DNA from: an uncultured Caryophanales bacterium
GTDB taxonomy: Bacteria; Bacillota_I; Bacilli_A; RFN20; CAG-288
Reading direction: 5' to 3'
Assembly (NCBI GenBank): GCA_905211645.1
Contig: CAJMBK010000004.1
Span: forward strand, 62,001 to 126,000
DNA length: 64,000 bases
Of this stretch, positions 36,027-44,057 are shown one piece after another. The translations under genes and the position numbers were made by a program. The stretch's first letter is position 1. Each line of letters starts with the position of its first letter. The notes beneath the pieces were generated by a model, which worked only from the letters and a program-made list of their open reading frames with translations, was not told the DNA's origin and ran no database searches.

Positions 36027-36281
36027 ATGCAAAAAGATGCTATTGAAAGAATGGATATTCTTTCAAGAAAAAAGTATCCTCGTGGAAATTTGATTAGAAT
36101 AAGTTTTGATAAAAATACTGACTTATTCAATCCTCTAGATTCCTACACTTCAGGAAAAGGTGTCTATATCTTAAAGGATAAAGAAACCATTCAAAAAGTG
36201 ATTAAAAAGGATTTATTAAAGAGAATTTTCAAGAGGGATTGTCAAACAATCTATTTAGAATTAGAAAAGATGTTTGAGTAA
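36027..36281 (+). CDS. YlxR (RnpM)-family RNA-binding protein, divergent
   Basis: 84 aa. Position between nusA and ylxQ, and the motif YPRGNLIRISFDKN followed by SGKGVYILKDKETI, match the YlxR fold. The conserved N-terminal RxCxxxx segment is missing, so it is shorter and more divergent than the norm. In Bacillus subtilis, YlxR/RnpM binds RNase P RNA. The next gene starts 16 bp further on. Confidence 0.75.
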   Translation: MQKDAIERMDILSRKKYPRGNLIRISFDKNTDLFNPLDSYTSGKGVYILKDKETIQKVIKKDLLKRIFKRDCQTIYLELEKMFE

Positions 36282-36297
36282 GATTGGAGGCTATATT

Positions 36298-36633
36298 ATG
36301 GAGCAAAACTCATATGATAAATTAAAAGGTTACATCGGTTTAGCTTATCGTGGAGGTTTTTTGTTCCACTCCTCCTTGCTCAACAAAAAAGTGATGAAAA
36401 AGAAGATTAATCTTCTTATTATCAACAGAAAGATAGATGAGTATTTATCCGATGCAATCGATAAATCATCCTATTCCAATAAGATTATCTACTTCGATAT
36501 TGAAAAGATTCTTAACGAGTTATTCGGACTTGTCAATATCAATGCAATCGGCATTTCCAATGCTCATTTAGCCAAACAGATTAAAGAGATATTGAATAAG
36601 GAGGTAAATGATAATGGCAAAGAAAAACAATAA
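36298..36633 (+). CDS. YlxQ-like L7Ae-family RNA-binding protein
   Basis: About 111 aa from the ATG at 36298, with TTGGAGG 8 bp before it; an in-frame TTG at 36274 is less likely. YIGLAYRGGFLFHSSLLNKKVMKKKINLLIINRKIDE resembles the L7Ae/L30e/S12e/Gadd45 fold of YlxQ, which binds kink-turn RNA. The identification rests mainly on operon position between ylxR and infB. It overlaps infB by 20 bp. Confidence 0.72.
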   Translation: MEQNSYDKLKGYIGLAYRGGFLFHSSLLNKKVMKKKINLLIINRKIDEYLSDAIDKSSYSNKIIYFDIEKILNELFGLVNINAIGISNAHLAKQIKEILNKEVNDNGKEKQ

Positions 36634-38440
36634 AAAAGATTTTAGCTCTTTCAAAAAAGACAAGAAGAGTCAAAATAAAGCTGAAGTCAAAGGAGACATT
36701 TTTGTTTACAACTGCGCTTTAACCGTTGATGAACTTAGCCAAAAGATCAATGTTCCTTGCAATCAAATAATTGCTTACTTTTTCAAGAAAGGTAAGTTAC
36801 TTCAAATCAATTCAATTTTGGATGATGAACAGATCGCCGAAATCTGTTTTGAACATAACTTAGATTTCAAGAAGGAAGAAGTTAAAGATTTAACAGATTT
36901 CAACCAACTTGTTAAAAATAACGATGAGGATAAAGAATTCTTGGTTGAACGTTGTCCTGTTGTCACCATCATGGGTCACGTTGACCATGGTAAAACAACA
37001 CTTATCGATGCAATCAGAAATTCAAATATCGCATCAAAAGAAGCAGGTTTAATCACTCAATCAATCGGTGCTTATCAAAAATCCTGCATGGGTAAAAAGA
37101 TTACCTTCATCGATACTCCTGGTCACCAAGCCTTCAAGGCAATGCGTGCTAGAGGTGCATCAATCACAGACGTAATCGTCTTAGTTGTTGCAGCTGATGA
37201 TGGTATCATGCCTCAAACAAAAGAAGCAATTCACCTTGCAAGACTTGCTAATGTCCCAATCATCGTTGCTATCAATAAGATTGATAAAGAAGCAGCAAAC
37301 GTTGAAAAGGTCATGGGTGAACTTAGCCAAAATAATCTCATCCCTGAAGAATGGGGCGGTGATGTCATCGTTAAAAAGATTTCTGCAAAGAAGAATATCG
37401 GTATCGATGAACTTTTGGAAACAATCCTTCTTGTTGCTGAAATGAAGGAATTAAGAGCTAATCCACAACGTTTAGCAGTCGGTACAGTTATCGAAGCTAA
37501 ACTCGATAAAAAAGAAGGTGCTAAGGCAACTTTACTTGTCCAAAATGGTACCTTACATTCTGGCGACAACATTGTCGTCGGTGACAACTACTGCCGTATT
37601 AGAAGAATGACAAATGAATATGACAAGGTAGTTAAAACTGCATCTGCAGGTACTCCTGTTGTTATCACAGGTTTATCCGAAGTTCCTCTTGCTGGTGACC
37701 ACTTTATCGCCTATCAAAGTGAGAAGGAAGCTAAAGATGCAGCAGCAATTCTCAAACAAAAATCATTGGAAGCCAGCAAACATGATGCTGAAGCTAACCT
37801 TAAAATCGATGCAAACAGTGACGTTGCCAACGTTTTCGTCATTATTAAAGCTGATAATGCCGGTTCCGCAGAAGCTCTCAAAGAACAACTTAAAGAGATT
37901 AAAGTCAGAGACGTCAATCTTAATATCATCCGTGCTCAATCCGGTGAAGTTAACGAAAATGACGTTCAACTTGCAATCAACACAGATGCTACAATCATCT
38001 GCTTCAACACCAAAGTTAATCCAATCGCTTTAGCTCTTGCTAAGCAAAAGGAAATTAACATCAAGGAATACTCCATCATCTACAATGTCATGGACGATGT
38101 CAAAGAGTTGATGAAGAAAGAACTTAAACCTGTCTACAAGGATGTTGTTTACGGTCATGCAGAAGTTATTCAACTTTTTAAAGCCAGCAAGATCGGTCAA
38201 ATCGCAGGTTGTATGGTTGTTGACGGTAAGATCAAGAGAAATTCCCGTTGCAGAATCATCAGAAAGAATGAAGTTTTGCAAGAGGATCATATTGCTGGTT
38301 TGAAACGTTTCAAGGATGACGTTAAAGAAGTTGTTCAAGGTTTTGATTGTGGTATCACCCTTTCAAACTATCAAAAATTGGAACTTGGTGACATTATCGA
38401 ATGTTGGGGACAGGAGATAGATACTAGTGAACAAATTTAA
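36614..38440 (+). CDS. infB: Translation initiation factor IF-2
   Basis: About 608 aa from the ATG at 36614, with AAGGAGG 9 bp upstream; an ATG at 36608 is only 4 bp from it. The N-terminal domain is short (about 110 aa, Lys-rich start), as in small-genome Firmicutes. The G domain has GHVDHGKTT (G1), DTPGHQAF (G3) and NKID (G4). Domains II to IV follow, with the C-terminal fMet-tRNA-binding region. It recruits initiator tRNA to the 30S subunit. It overlaps rbfA by 14 bp. Confidence 0.97.
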   Translation: MAKKNNKKDFSSFKKDKKSQNKAEVKGDIFVYNCALTVDELSQKINVPCNQIIAYFFKKGKLLQINSILDDEQIAEICFEHNLDFKKEEVKDLTDFNQLVKNNDEDKEFLVERCPVVTIMGHVDHGKTTLIDAIRNSNIASKEAGLITQSIGAYQKSCMGKKITFIDTPGHQAFKAMRARGASITDVIVLVVAADDGIMPQTKEAIHLARLANVPIIVAINKIDKEAANVEKVMGELSQNNLIPEEWGGDVIVKKISAKKNIGIDELLETILLVAEMKELRANPQRLAVGTVIEAKLDKKEGAKATLLVQNGTLHSGDNIVVGDNYCRIRRMTNEYDKVVKTASAGTPVVITGLSEVPLAGDHFIAYQSEKEAKDAAAILKQKSLEASKHDAEANLKIDANSDVANVFVIIKADNAGSAEALKEQLKEIKVRDVNLNIIRAQSGEVNENDVQLAINTDATIICFNTKVNPIALALAKQKEINIKEYSIIYNVMDDVKELMKKELKPVYKDVVYGHAEVIQLFKASKIGQIAGCMVVDGKIKRNSRCRIIRKNEVLQEDHIAGLKRFKDDVKEVVQGFDCGITLSNYQKLELGDIIECWGQEIDTSEQI

Positions 38441-38834
38441 AAAAGATCACTTTAAAAAAGATCGTGTTCTCTCTTCTATGAGCCAGTTTTTAACTGATAT
38501 TATCTGTTTCGAGATTGATCAACCTATCTGCAAATTAGCATCAATCAATGAAATCAGATACAACTCAGATAAAACTATCGCTAAGGTCTACGTTTCCCAT
38601 TTGGATGAAAATAAAGTTGATAATCTTGTTAACTTTTTAAATAAGAATTCAAACAAGATCAAAAATATGGTCTTCAAGAAAATGGCTATTTACAAAGTTC
38701 CAGATTTCATCTTTATCAAGGATACTTTATACCGTGAAGGTAAAAAGATCGATGACCTTATCGAGAGTGCTATGAATAAGAAGATTAAAACACTCGATGA
38801 AATTCAAGCAGAATCTAAAAAAGATTCAAAATAG
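38427..38834 (+). CDS. rbfA: Ribosome-binding factor A
   Basis: 135 aa, GTG start with CAGGAG about 10 bp upstream inside infB. The KH-like fold is recognisable by FLTDIICFEIDQP...LASINEIRYNSDKTIAKVYVSH and YKVPDFIFIKDTLYREGKKIDDLIE. It binds the 30S platform and helps 16S 5'-end maturation. Last gene of the operon, followed by a terminator. Confidence 0.93.
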   Translation: MNKFKKDHFKKDRVLSSMSQFLTDIICFEIDQPICKLASINEIRYNSDKTIAKVYVSHLDENKVDNLVNFLNKNSNKIKNMVFKKMAIYKVPDFIFIKDTLYREGKKIDDLIESAMNKKIKTLDEIQAESKKDSK

Positions 38835-38842
38835 TTATTCCA

Positions 38843-38880
38843 TGCTAAATCTATTTATAGATTTAGCATTTTCTTTTTAT
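38843..38880 (+). terminator. Intrinsic terminator of the rimP-rbfA operon
   Basis: TGCTAAAT and ATTTAGCA, extended by further A-T pairs through CTAT/ATAG, form a long hairpin (38843-38868) followed by TTTTCTTTTT. Confidence 0.9.
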
Positions 38881-38940
38881 ATTAAGATTTTATTAATTGT
38901 CAAATTTTTACAAATTTGTTGTAGAAATTTGTATTATTTA

Positions 38941-38969
38941 TTTCAATTGAAATTTCCATATGATATACT
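38941..38969 (+). promoter_or_regulatory. Promoter of tRNA-Ala
   Basis: TTTCAA (38941-38946), 17-bp spacer, TATACT (38964-38969), about 11 bp before the tRNA 5' end. Confidence 0.65.
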
Positions 38970-38980
38970 ATTTGAGCTTT

Positions 38981-39053
38981 GGGGCTGTAGCTCAGCTGGG
39001 AGAGCACCTGCTTTGCAAGCAGGGGGTCGTGAGTTCGATCCTCATCAGCTCCA
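38981..39053 (+). tRNA. tRNA-Ala (anticodon TGC)
   Basis: Acceptor stem GGGGCTG/CAGCTCC, D-loop AGCTGGGA, anticodon stem CCTGC/GCAGG with loop TTTGCAA (anticodon TGC), T-stem with GTTCGATC, discriminator A. CCA is not encoded. Confidence 0.97.
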
Positions 39054-39071
39054 TATTAGTTAATAATTTCA

Positions 39072-39101
39072 AGTCTAGCGGTCACGCTAGACTATTTTTT
39101 T
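39072..39101 (+). terminator. Intrinsic terminator of tRNA-Ala
   Basis: The 8-bp stem AGTCTAGC/GCTAGACT with a 6-base loop is followed by ATTTTTTT. Confidence 0.92.
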
Positions 39102-39218
39102 GCTCAGAATAATTAAATGTTTTGAGTCAATATGAATTACAATTTCCAGCGATTTCTGAAGATTGTTAACCAAATTAAGTTTCCTTTTCGTTAAAATATT
39201 TTAAGGAAAGAATTAAAT

Positions 39219-42200
39219 ATGAAAAGCGATATCTTATATAAGATTATCCTTGATTCATGTAAGGATAAAAGTTGGATTGAAATTGATTATCTTAATAAAA
39301 AGGGTGTTTATAAGCACTTCTATATTTTAGTTAAGGATATCGATTTTAGAAAAAATAAAATTATTTGTGAGCAATTTAATCCTTATTCAAATAATAAAGA
39401 GCATTATTTAGAAAATAGAACTTTAACAAATACTCATATCTTCATTGACCGTATTCAAAATGCAAGAAAGTCTGAAAATTTTAAAGATAGTAAAGGTGAT
39501 GAATTAATCGCCAAAGTTGAAAAAGATACATCAGGTGCTTATTCAAATTTAAATTACGAAAGATACAAAAATAATGTCTTAAATTATCTTTCAAAATGTT
39601 ACAAGACTGATACTGATGATGCAATCACCGATATGGTCATGATTGAAGGTATCGATTTAGATTCGTTTAATAAAGACGGTAAAGTTGTTTTAAATGATGA
39701 CCAACTTAGGAAATTTTTGAAATTTGTTAAACCAGATACAGAAACAAAATCAATGGATGAAACAAACCTTTGTTTAGCAGCTTTATCTGTTGATAGAGGA
39801 AATAAGCATTATGTTTTATTCTTCCATAAAGTTTATTACGATGTTAAAGCCAAAGAACTTTATTTATCTGACGAGTTAGATATAAATAGTGAATGCACTT
39901 TTGAAGGAAGTAATGAAAGTGTGTTTGATTATTTAGATGATCCTCAAAAAATTGAACTTTATAATTTAGCGACTGATAATATTGTTAAAGCAGCAGAATT
40001 TTTAAAAACATACATTGATGAAAGTGTCGGACTAATTAATACAAGACCTGATTTTTATCTTGCAAAAAGAAAATTTGAATTGTATTTGGATACGATTTAT
40101 CTTCCAATTCAGAACGCATATTTGGATAGGAGTTTGCCTGCTCCACTTGCGGCTTTCTTTGGTGATTTATCTTATGAAAAATTTAAGATAAACGACAGTA
40201 ATCCAGCATATATTTCTGCCAGTAAATTAAATTTTGAGCAAGCAAGGGTTTTATACAACGCATTAATTAATCCAATAACCTATGTTCAAGGACCACCAGG
40301 AACTGGTAAAACTAGCACTATTTTAAGTGTTGTTTTCTCTCAGTTTTTAAATAACAGAACAACACTAGTTTGTTCATCAAATAATAAGCCTGTCGATGGT
40401 ATAAAAGAGAAACTTAATTTAACCTATAATGGCAAAACCTATTCTTTACCATTTTTAAGATTAGGTAATTTTGAAGATACCAAAAAAGCTGTTCAATTCA
40501 TCGGTCAAATAGTAGAAACAATTGATAATAACAAATTTAATTTGTCACCTCTTGAATTACCAAAAGGAGATATTAAATCCGAATTTGATAGGAAAAACCA
40601 TAACATTTCAGAATTTTTTGATTACTACGAAAAGAACTTATCTTTTGATGCAGTTCAAAAACTAGTAGATAAATATAAGTTATCAGAAGATAGAAAATTT
40701 AAAGTTAGCAATCATCTCAAAGAAATGAGTCGTACAAAACCTTCAAAATTTGATGAACTATCAATTTTAGATGAAGTTTCCAATGTTAAAGAATCAGATT
40801 ATCTAAAAGTTTTACTTATAAATAAGACTAGAGAGTGTTTAAATTTATTGAAAAACAGAGAGTATATTCCTTTGAAAAATATTTTTGAAAAGGAAAATAT
40901 TGAAGAAAGAACTAAAGCATTCAATAAATATCTTTCTATAGAAACCAATTTGGAATTATTATTAAAAGTTTTTCCTATTATCCTCAATACAAATATCTCT
41001 TCGCACCATTTAGGTAACTATACAACTGAATTTAAAAGTGGTAAAAGAGAGATGTTTGATTTAGTTATTATGGATGAATCAGCTCAATGCAATATTCCTA
41101 CTGCTTTAATTCCAATTTCACGTGCAAATAGACTTCTTTTAGTCGGTGATAGCAATCAATTGAAACCAATTGTTAAACTTGACAAAGCCTTAAATGAAGC
41201 TTTCATGAAAGAATTTAATGTTAAGAAAGTCTATGATTATACAGAAAAATCAATATTTGATGTCATGACAAGACTTGATTCGAGTTCACCACATATTCTT
41301 TTAAAGAAACATTATCGTTGCTGCAACAATATCATTAAATATGCTAATCAACGTTTCTACAATTCTCAACTTGAGATTATGACTAAAAATGATGGTCACA
41401 TTGAGTTTGTCAACGTCGTTGGCAATAATGTTGCTACAAGAAATACATCAAGTGATGAGGCACTCGAAGTTATTAAATATATAGAAGAAAAGAACTTGGA
41501 TGATGTCATGATCATCACACCTTTTAGAAATCAGAAAATACTTATAAACAAATTATTGGAAGAGCATAATCTTCAAGATAGGGCAAAAGTTGGAACAATC
41601 CATTCAATTCAAGGGGATGAAAAAACAAATATCTTGATGTCATTTGCAATTACAAGTAGAACTGGACCACACACCTATAATTGGGTCAAAAATAATAAAG
41701 AATTATTAAATGTTGGTACAACTAGAGCTAAAAATAATCTAGTTATTTTTGGCGATGAAAAGCAAATTATGAAGTTTTCAAATGGCGGATACGATGATTT
41801 AGTTTATTGCCTTAATTTTGCTAAGAAAAATGGTGATTATTCTTGTCCTCCAGAAAATCCAAAAATATCAATTGGTTTTTCAAATAATTCATTCAATGAA
41901 GATGACTTTGAGAAGACGATGAAACAGATTGATTCAACTCGTAAATTGGTTCATTATAGAAATGTTCCAGTTTGTAAAGTTTTCTCAAGAGACGTGAATT
42001 TGAGAAATTCAAGGCAGGAATTTGATTGTGTTGTTTACAAGAAATACTTTTTAAATGTTAAAAAGATCATTTGTATTTTTGAAATTGATGGCATTGAGCA
42101 TTTCACCGATACAAAAACTAAGCTTAGAGATAGAAGAAAGGAAGAAATCTGTAAAGAGAAAAACATTCCTTTAATTCATGTTCGTAATGAAGATGTTAGA

Positions 42201-42254
42201 AACTATGCTTACATAATTGAAATCATCGAATCTATCTCTAAAGAAATTTATTAA
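39219..42254 (+). CDS. SF1 helicase (DNA2/NAM7-like) fused to a DUF2726-like nuclease domain
   Basis: 1011 aa. Residues 1 to about 340 are a poorly recognised N-terminal region. The helicase has Walker A QGPPGTGKTSTI (about 354-365), Walker B DESAQCN (about 625), motif III GDSNQLKPI, GTIHSIQGDE and the C-terminal TTRAKNNLVIFG (motif VI). The last 110 residues (CVVYKKYF...FEIDGIEHF...RRKEEICKEKNIPLIHV) resemble DUF2726, a restriction-endonuclease-like domain. Helicase-nuclease fusions of this kind occur in defence islands and repair. It lies just after tRNA-Ala, with AAGGAAAG as ribosome site. Confidence 0.82.
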   Translation: MKSDILYKIILDSCKDKSWIEIDYLNKKGVYKHFYILVKDIDFRKNKIICEQFNPYSNNKEHYLENRTLTNTHIFIDRIQNARKSENFKDSKGDELIAKVEKDTSGAYSNLNYERYKNNVLNYLSKCYKTDTDDAITDMVMIEGIDLDSFNKDGKVVLNDDQLRKFLKFVKPDTETKSMDETNLCLAALSVDRGNKHYVLFFHKVYYDVKAKELYLSDELDINSECTFEGSNESVFDYLDDPQKIELYNLATDNIVKAAEFLKTYIDESVGLINTRPDFYLAKRKFELYLDTIYLPIQNAYLDRSLPAPLAAFFGDLSYEKFKINDSNPAYISASKLNFEQARVLYNALINPITYVQGPPGTGKTSTILSVVFSQFLNNRTTLVCSSNNKPVDGIKEKLNLTYNGKTYSLPFLRLGNFEDTKKAVQFIGQIVETIDNNKFNLSPLELPKGDIKSEFDRKNHNISEFFDYYEKNLSFDAVQKLVDKYKLSEDRKFKVSNHLKEMSRTKPSKFDELSILDEVSNVKESDYLKVLLINKTRECLNLLKNREYIPLKNIFEKENIEERTKAFNKYLSIETNLELLLKVFPIILNTNISSHHLGNYTTEFKSGKREMFDLVIMDESAQCNIPTALIPISRANRLLLVGDSNQLKPIVKLDKALNEAFMKEFNVKKVYDYTEKSIFDVMTRLDSSSPHILLKKHYRCCNNIIKYANQRFYNSQLEIMTKNDGHIEFVNVVGNNVATRNTSSDEALEVIKYIEEKNLDDVMIITPFRNQKILINKLLEEHNLQDRAKVGTIHSIQGDEKTNILMSFAITSRTGPHTYNWVKNNKELLNVGTTRAKNNLVIFGDEKQIMKFSNGGYDDLVYCLNFAKKNGDYSCPPENPKISIGFSNNSFNEDDFEKTMKQIDSTRKLVHYRNVPVCKVFSRDVNLRNSRQEFDCVVYKKYFLNVKKIICIFEIDGIEHFTDTKTKLRDRRKEEICKEKNIPLIHVRNEDVRNYAYIIEIIESISKEIY

Positions 42255-42363
42255 TTTCATCTTTATAAAAGCAAAAAAGCGGACACGATAGTTTCAATTT
42301 GTGGACACAAAATAACTTATCCACCGTCGAAAAATTCCCTAAAAATCCGACAAAAATAGGATG
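42255..42363. other. Intergenic region after the helicase gene
   Basis: No gene seen. It contains GTGGACAC (about 42301) and TTATCCACC (about 42319), which form an imperfect GTGGA/TCCAC inverted repeat; the latter differs from a DnaA box by one base. GCGGACAC about 20 bp further upstream repeats the GGACAC core, which might be an insertion-sequence end remnant. Neither reading is firm. Confidence 0.3.
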
Positions 42364-42392
42364 TTGAAAAAGCCTGGGGGGGGCGTTATAAT
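42364..42392 (+). promoter_or_regulatory. Sigma-A promoter with a G8 tract in the spacer
   Basis: TTGAAA (42364-42369), exactly 17 bp, TATAAT (42387-42392). The spacer contains eight consecutive G (42376-42383), the only G8 run I saw in this AT-rich window. Loss or gain of G would move the spacer away from the 17-bp optimum. This is the closest strong promoter to the surface-protein operon starting at 42730. Confidence 0.85.
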
Positions 42393-42398
42393 ATTGGC

Positions 42399-42475
42399 AC
42401 GAGAAAGAGGACAATCTCGATTACTTGTATTGAAACTTTAAATTTCGTCGGGAAATTTAAAGTTTTCTCTTTATT
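42399..42475 (+). ncRNA. Probable small RNA or attenuated leader
   Basis: Transcription from the G8 promoter should begin near 42399. It would give an RNA of about 75 nt with a 5' hairpin CGAGA/TCTCG (42400-42419) and a terminator hairpin at 42433-42465. No ORF with a ribosome site lies inside. It is either an independent sRNA or a leader whose terminator is sometimes read through into the operon. Confidence 0.55.
42433..42475 (+). terminator. Intrinsic terminator/attenuator behind the G8 promoter
   Basis: A 14-bp perfect stem AAACTTTAAATTTC/GAAATTTAAAGTTT with a 5-base loop, followed by a T-rich tail TTTTCTCTTTATTT. Confidence 0.85.
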
Positions 42476-42490
42476 TAGAAAAAATTTTTT

Positions 42491-42533
42491 ACTTTTTTAA
42501 GTGTTCATGCGATATATATAGTAAAAGGAGGAA
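42491..42533 (+). repeat. Dispersed repeat, copy A
   Basis: A T-rich start, then CATGCGATATATA, then AAAGGAGGAA, closely matching 62407-62447. See copy B. The core can be read as a promoter-like TATATA followed by a strong ribosome-site-like AAAGGAGG. No convincing gene follows at the right distance. Confidence 0.65.
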
Positions 42534-42608
42534 GTGCATCGGAGAAAAATTGTTTCTATCAAATATCATTATTTTTATTACAAAATCAACCAATGTTCAA
42601 TATACTAA
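42534..42608 (+). CDS. Doubtful short ORF (24 aa) in the operon leader
   Basis: A GTG only 2 bp after AGGAGG opens 24 codons. The spacing is too short for efficient initiation. The peptide is basic and Tyr-rich, and no family is recognised. Listed only because of the ribosome site. Confidence 0.15.
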   Translation: MHRRKIVSIKYHYFYYKINQCSIY

Positions 42609-42648
42609 ATCTAAAATGTCTAAAGTTTACAAATTTTACAGAGGAAGT

Positions 42649-42677
42649 TTGACAAGAAACTATATAATTTAGATATC
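42649..42677 (+). promoter_or_regulatory. Possible second promoter of the surface-protein operon
   Basis: TTGACA at 42649-42654 is a consensus -35. The nearest TATAAT (42663-42668) is only 8 bp away, so the usable -10 would be GATATC at 17 bp. The start would be about 45 bp before the first gene. Weak. Confidence 0.35.
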
Positions 42678-42729
42678 TTACTTTTCTTTAGTTTGTAAAT
42701 GAAATTAACGAAAGAGAGAGAGGAATACT

Positions 42730-43353
42730 ATGAAATTAAAATTTGGCATATTATTTTCAATATTAGGTTTAACACTTACTTCATGTGGTGAACAATACCC
42801 AGATGAAAATTCAAAACTTGATATGGAAGTAGATAATATTGTTACAGGCGATATTTCAACTGACGAATTCAAACTTAATGCAAACTTCACCGATAAAAAG
42901 CTTTCTTTAGATGCTAGAAAAGACGACTTTTCCGGTCGTCTCATGGCTAGTGAAGATAGCACTGGTGAAGATTTATCCCTTGGAGTTAAAATTGTTATCT
43001 CCGGTTATAAAGCAACATTTTCATATGTTGATGTTAAAATTTCTGAAGCAGTTATCGACAACACTTTAGGAAGTGATACTTTACTTGCTTCCAAGTATTT
43101 GACTGTTTCCGATAAGCAAATTGCTCTTGCAGATTTCACATTGACACAAAATGGAAATACAAACATTTATACCTACGATTTAACAATCGGTTTTGCATGG
43201 GGTGAAAAGTTCAACTCCATGAATCCAGCTGACTACTTTGATGAGGATGAAAACGGCAAGTTAGTCGATAATAATGAAGTTAGAAATGAGCTTAACAGTT
43301 TAGCAAGCGTCGCTTCTAACACAAGATTATTCGTCAATCTTACCGCAAAATAA
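42730..43353 (+). CDS. Predicted lipoprotein, member of the operon's three-paralog family
   Basis: 207 aa. Signal peptide with lipobox LTLTSC (Cys 18). The mature part is beta-rich. It shares with the proteins at 44044 and 44656 the order LxLDAxKxDxxG, GEDLSxxVxIxxxGYKA, then a C-terminal FxWGEKFNSMNPADYFDEDExGKLV block. Unlike its paralogs it should be lipid-anchored, so it could tether an assembly to the membrane (inference). First gene of the operon, with GAGAGAGG as ribosome site. Its TAA overlaps the signal peptidase ATG. Confidence 0.75.
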   Translation: MKLKFGILFSILGLTLTSCGEQYPDENSKLDMEVDNIVTGDISTDEFKLNANFTDKKLSLDARKDDFSGRLMASEDSTGEDLSLGVKIVISGYKATFSYVDVKISEAVIDNTLGSDTLLASKYLTVSDKQIALADFTLTQNGNTNIYTYDLTIGFAWGEKFNSMNPADYFDEDENGKLVDNNEVRNELNSLASVASNTRLFVNLTAK

Positions 43354-44057
43354 TGATCTACTTCATCATAGCTGTTTCAGCTATTTTTGTTATCCTCGTT
43401 TTAGTTTTAATTTACTTCCATAAAAAGGAAGTTGAGAAAATTAGACAAGGTCAAGATGTTGAAATACCAGAGGCAAAGAAAAAAAGCTCAAAGATCTGGT
43501 CAGGAATTGGTTACGGTCTCATCGGTGTTCTTGGTATCTTATTAATTACCAATTTATCGATGCAATATCTGCCATTTTCAAATAGAGTCTTAGCAGTTGC
43601 TTCTGAATCAATGTCATATAAAAATGAAGAAAATGAATATCTATTTGAAAATGATTTAAACAATCAAATTCAAAAAAACGATTTGATCTTTGTAAAAAAG
43701 GTAGACGATATTTCACAGATAAAACTTTACGATATCGTTTGTTACAAACATCCTGACGGCAGGAAAATCATCCACAGAGTTATCAAGCTAACTGAAGATT
43801 ATTTTGTTACTCAAGGTGATGCAAATTCCGATAACGACCACATGATGTTAACAAATGATGATCTAATCGGAGTTTATACCGGAACAAGAATTCCATATGT
43901 TGGTGCGATTGTTCTATTTTTCAACTCAACATTAGGAATTTTAACCATAGTTTATTTAATCGTTCTAGCAATTTTAGATGGATATCTAAATGGACGATTA
44001 CAAAAGGAAAGAGTTAAGGAAGCTCTCATGAAGGAAGGAGAAGGTGATGAAAGGTAA
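43353..44057 (+). CDS. sipW: SipW-like (ER-type) signal peptidase I
   Basis: 234 aa, membrane protease of family S26B. The nucleophile is in ASESMSY (about residue 87), and the general base is His, in KIIHRV, rather than the Lys of ordinary bacterial SPase I; GDANSDND follows. Membrane helices lie at about 3-23, 50-70 and near the C-terminus (185-215). In Bacillus SipW processes TasA/TapA, the biofilm fibre proteins. Here its gene sits between the lipoprotein and three to four small proteins with SipW-type signal peptides, its likely substrates. Confidence 0.9.
   Translation: MIYFIIAVSAIFVILVLVLIYFHKKEVEKIRQGQDVEIPEAKKKSSKIWSGIGYGLIGVLGILLITNLSMQYLPFSNRVLAVASESMSYKNEENEYLFENDLNNQIQKNDLIFVKKVDDISQIKLYDIVCYKHPDGRKIIHRVIKLTEDYFVTQGDANSDNDHMMLTNDDLIGVYTGTRIPYVGAIVLFFNSTLGILTIVYLIVLAILDGYLNGRLQKERVKEALMKEGEGDER

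Noticed and set aside
35564..36046. 160-codon Lys/Leu-rich ORF overlapping the nusA tail
   Set aside because: A +1 shadow of the Glu/Lys-rich nusA 3' region. The acidic nusA frame continues the real protein to a stop next to ylxR.
42301..42327. DnaA-box pair or replication origin
   Set aside because: Only one near-match (TTATCCACC) and one poor inverted match. No cluster, no dnaA or dnaN nearby.
42269..42330. Insertion-sequence end
   Set aside because: GGACAC occurs twice but no transposase remnant or paired inverted end could be found; kept only as a remark.
42649..42668. TTGACA followed by TATAAT as a strong promoter
   Set aside because: The spacing is only 8 bp, so the two hexamers cannot act as one promoter; kept as a weak candidate with a different -10.
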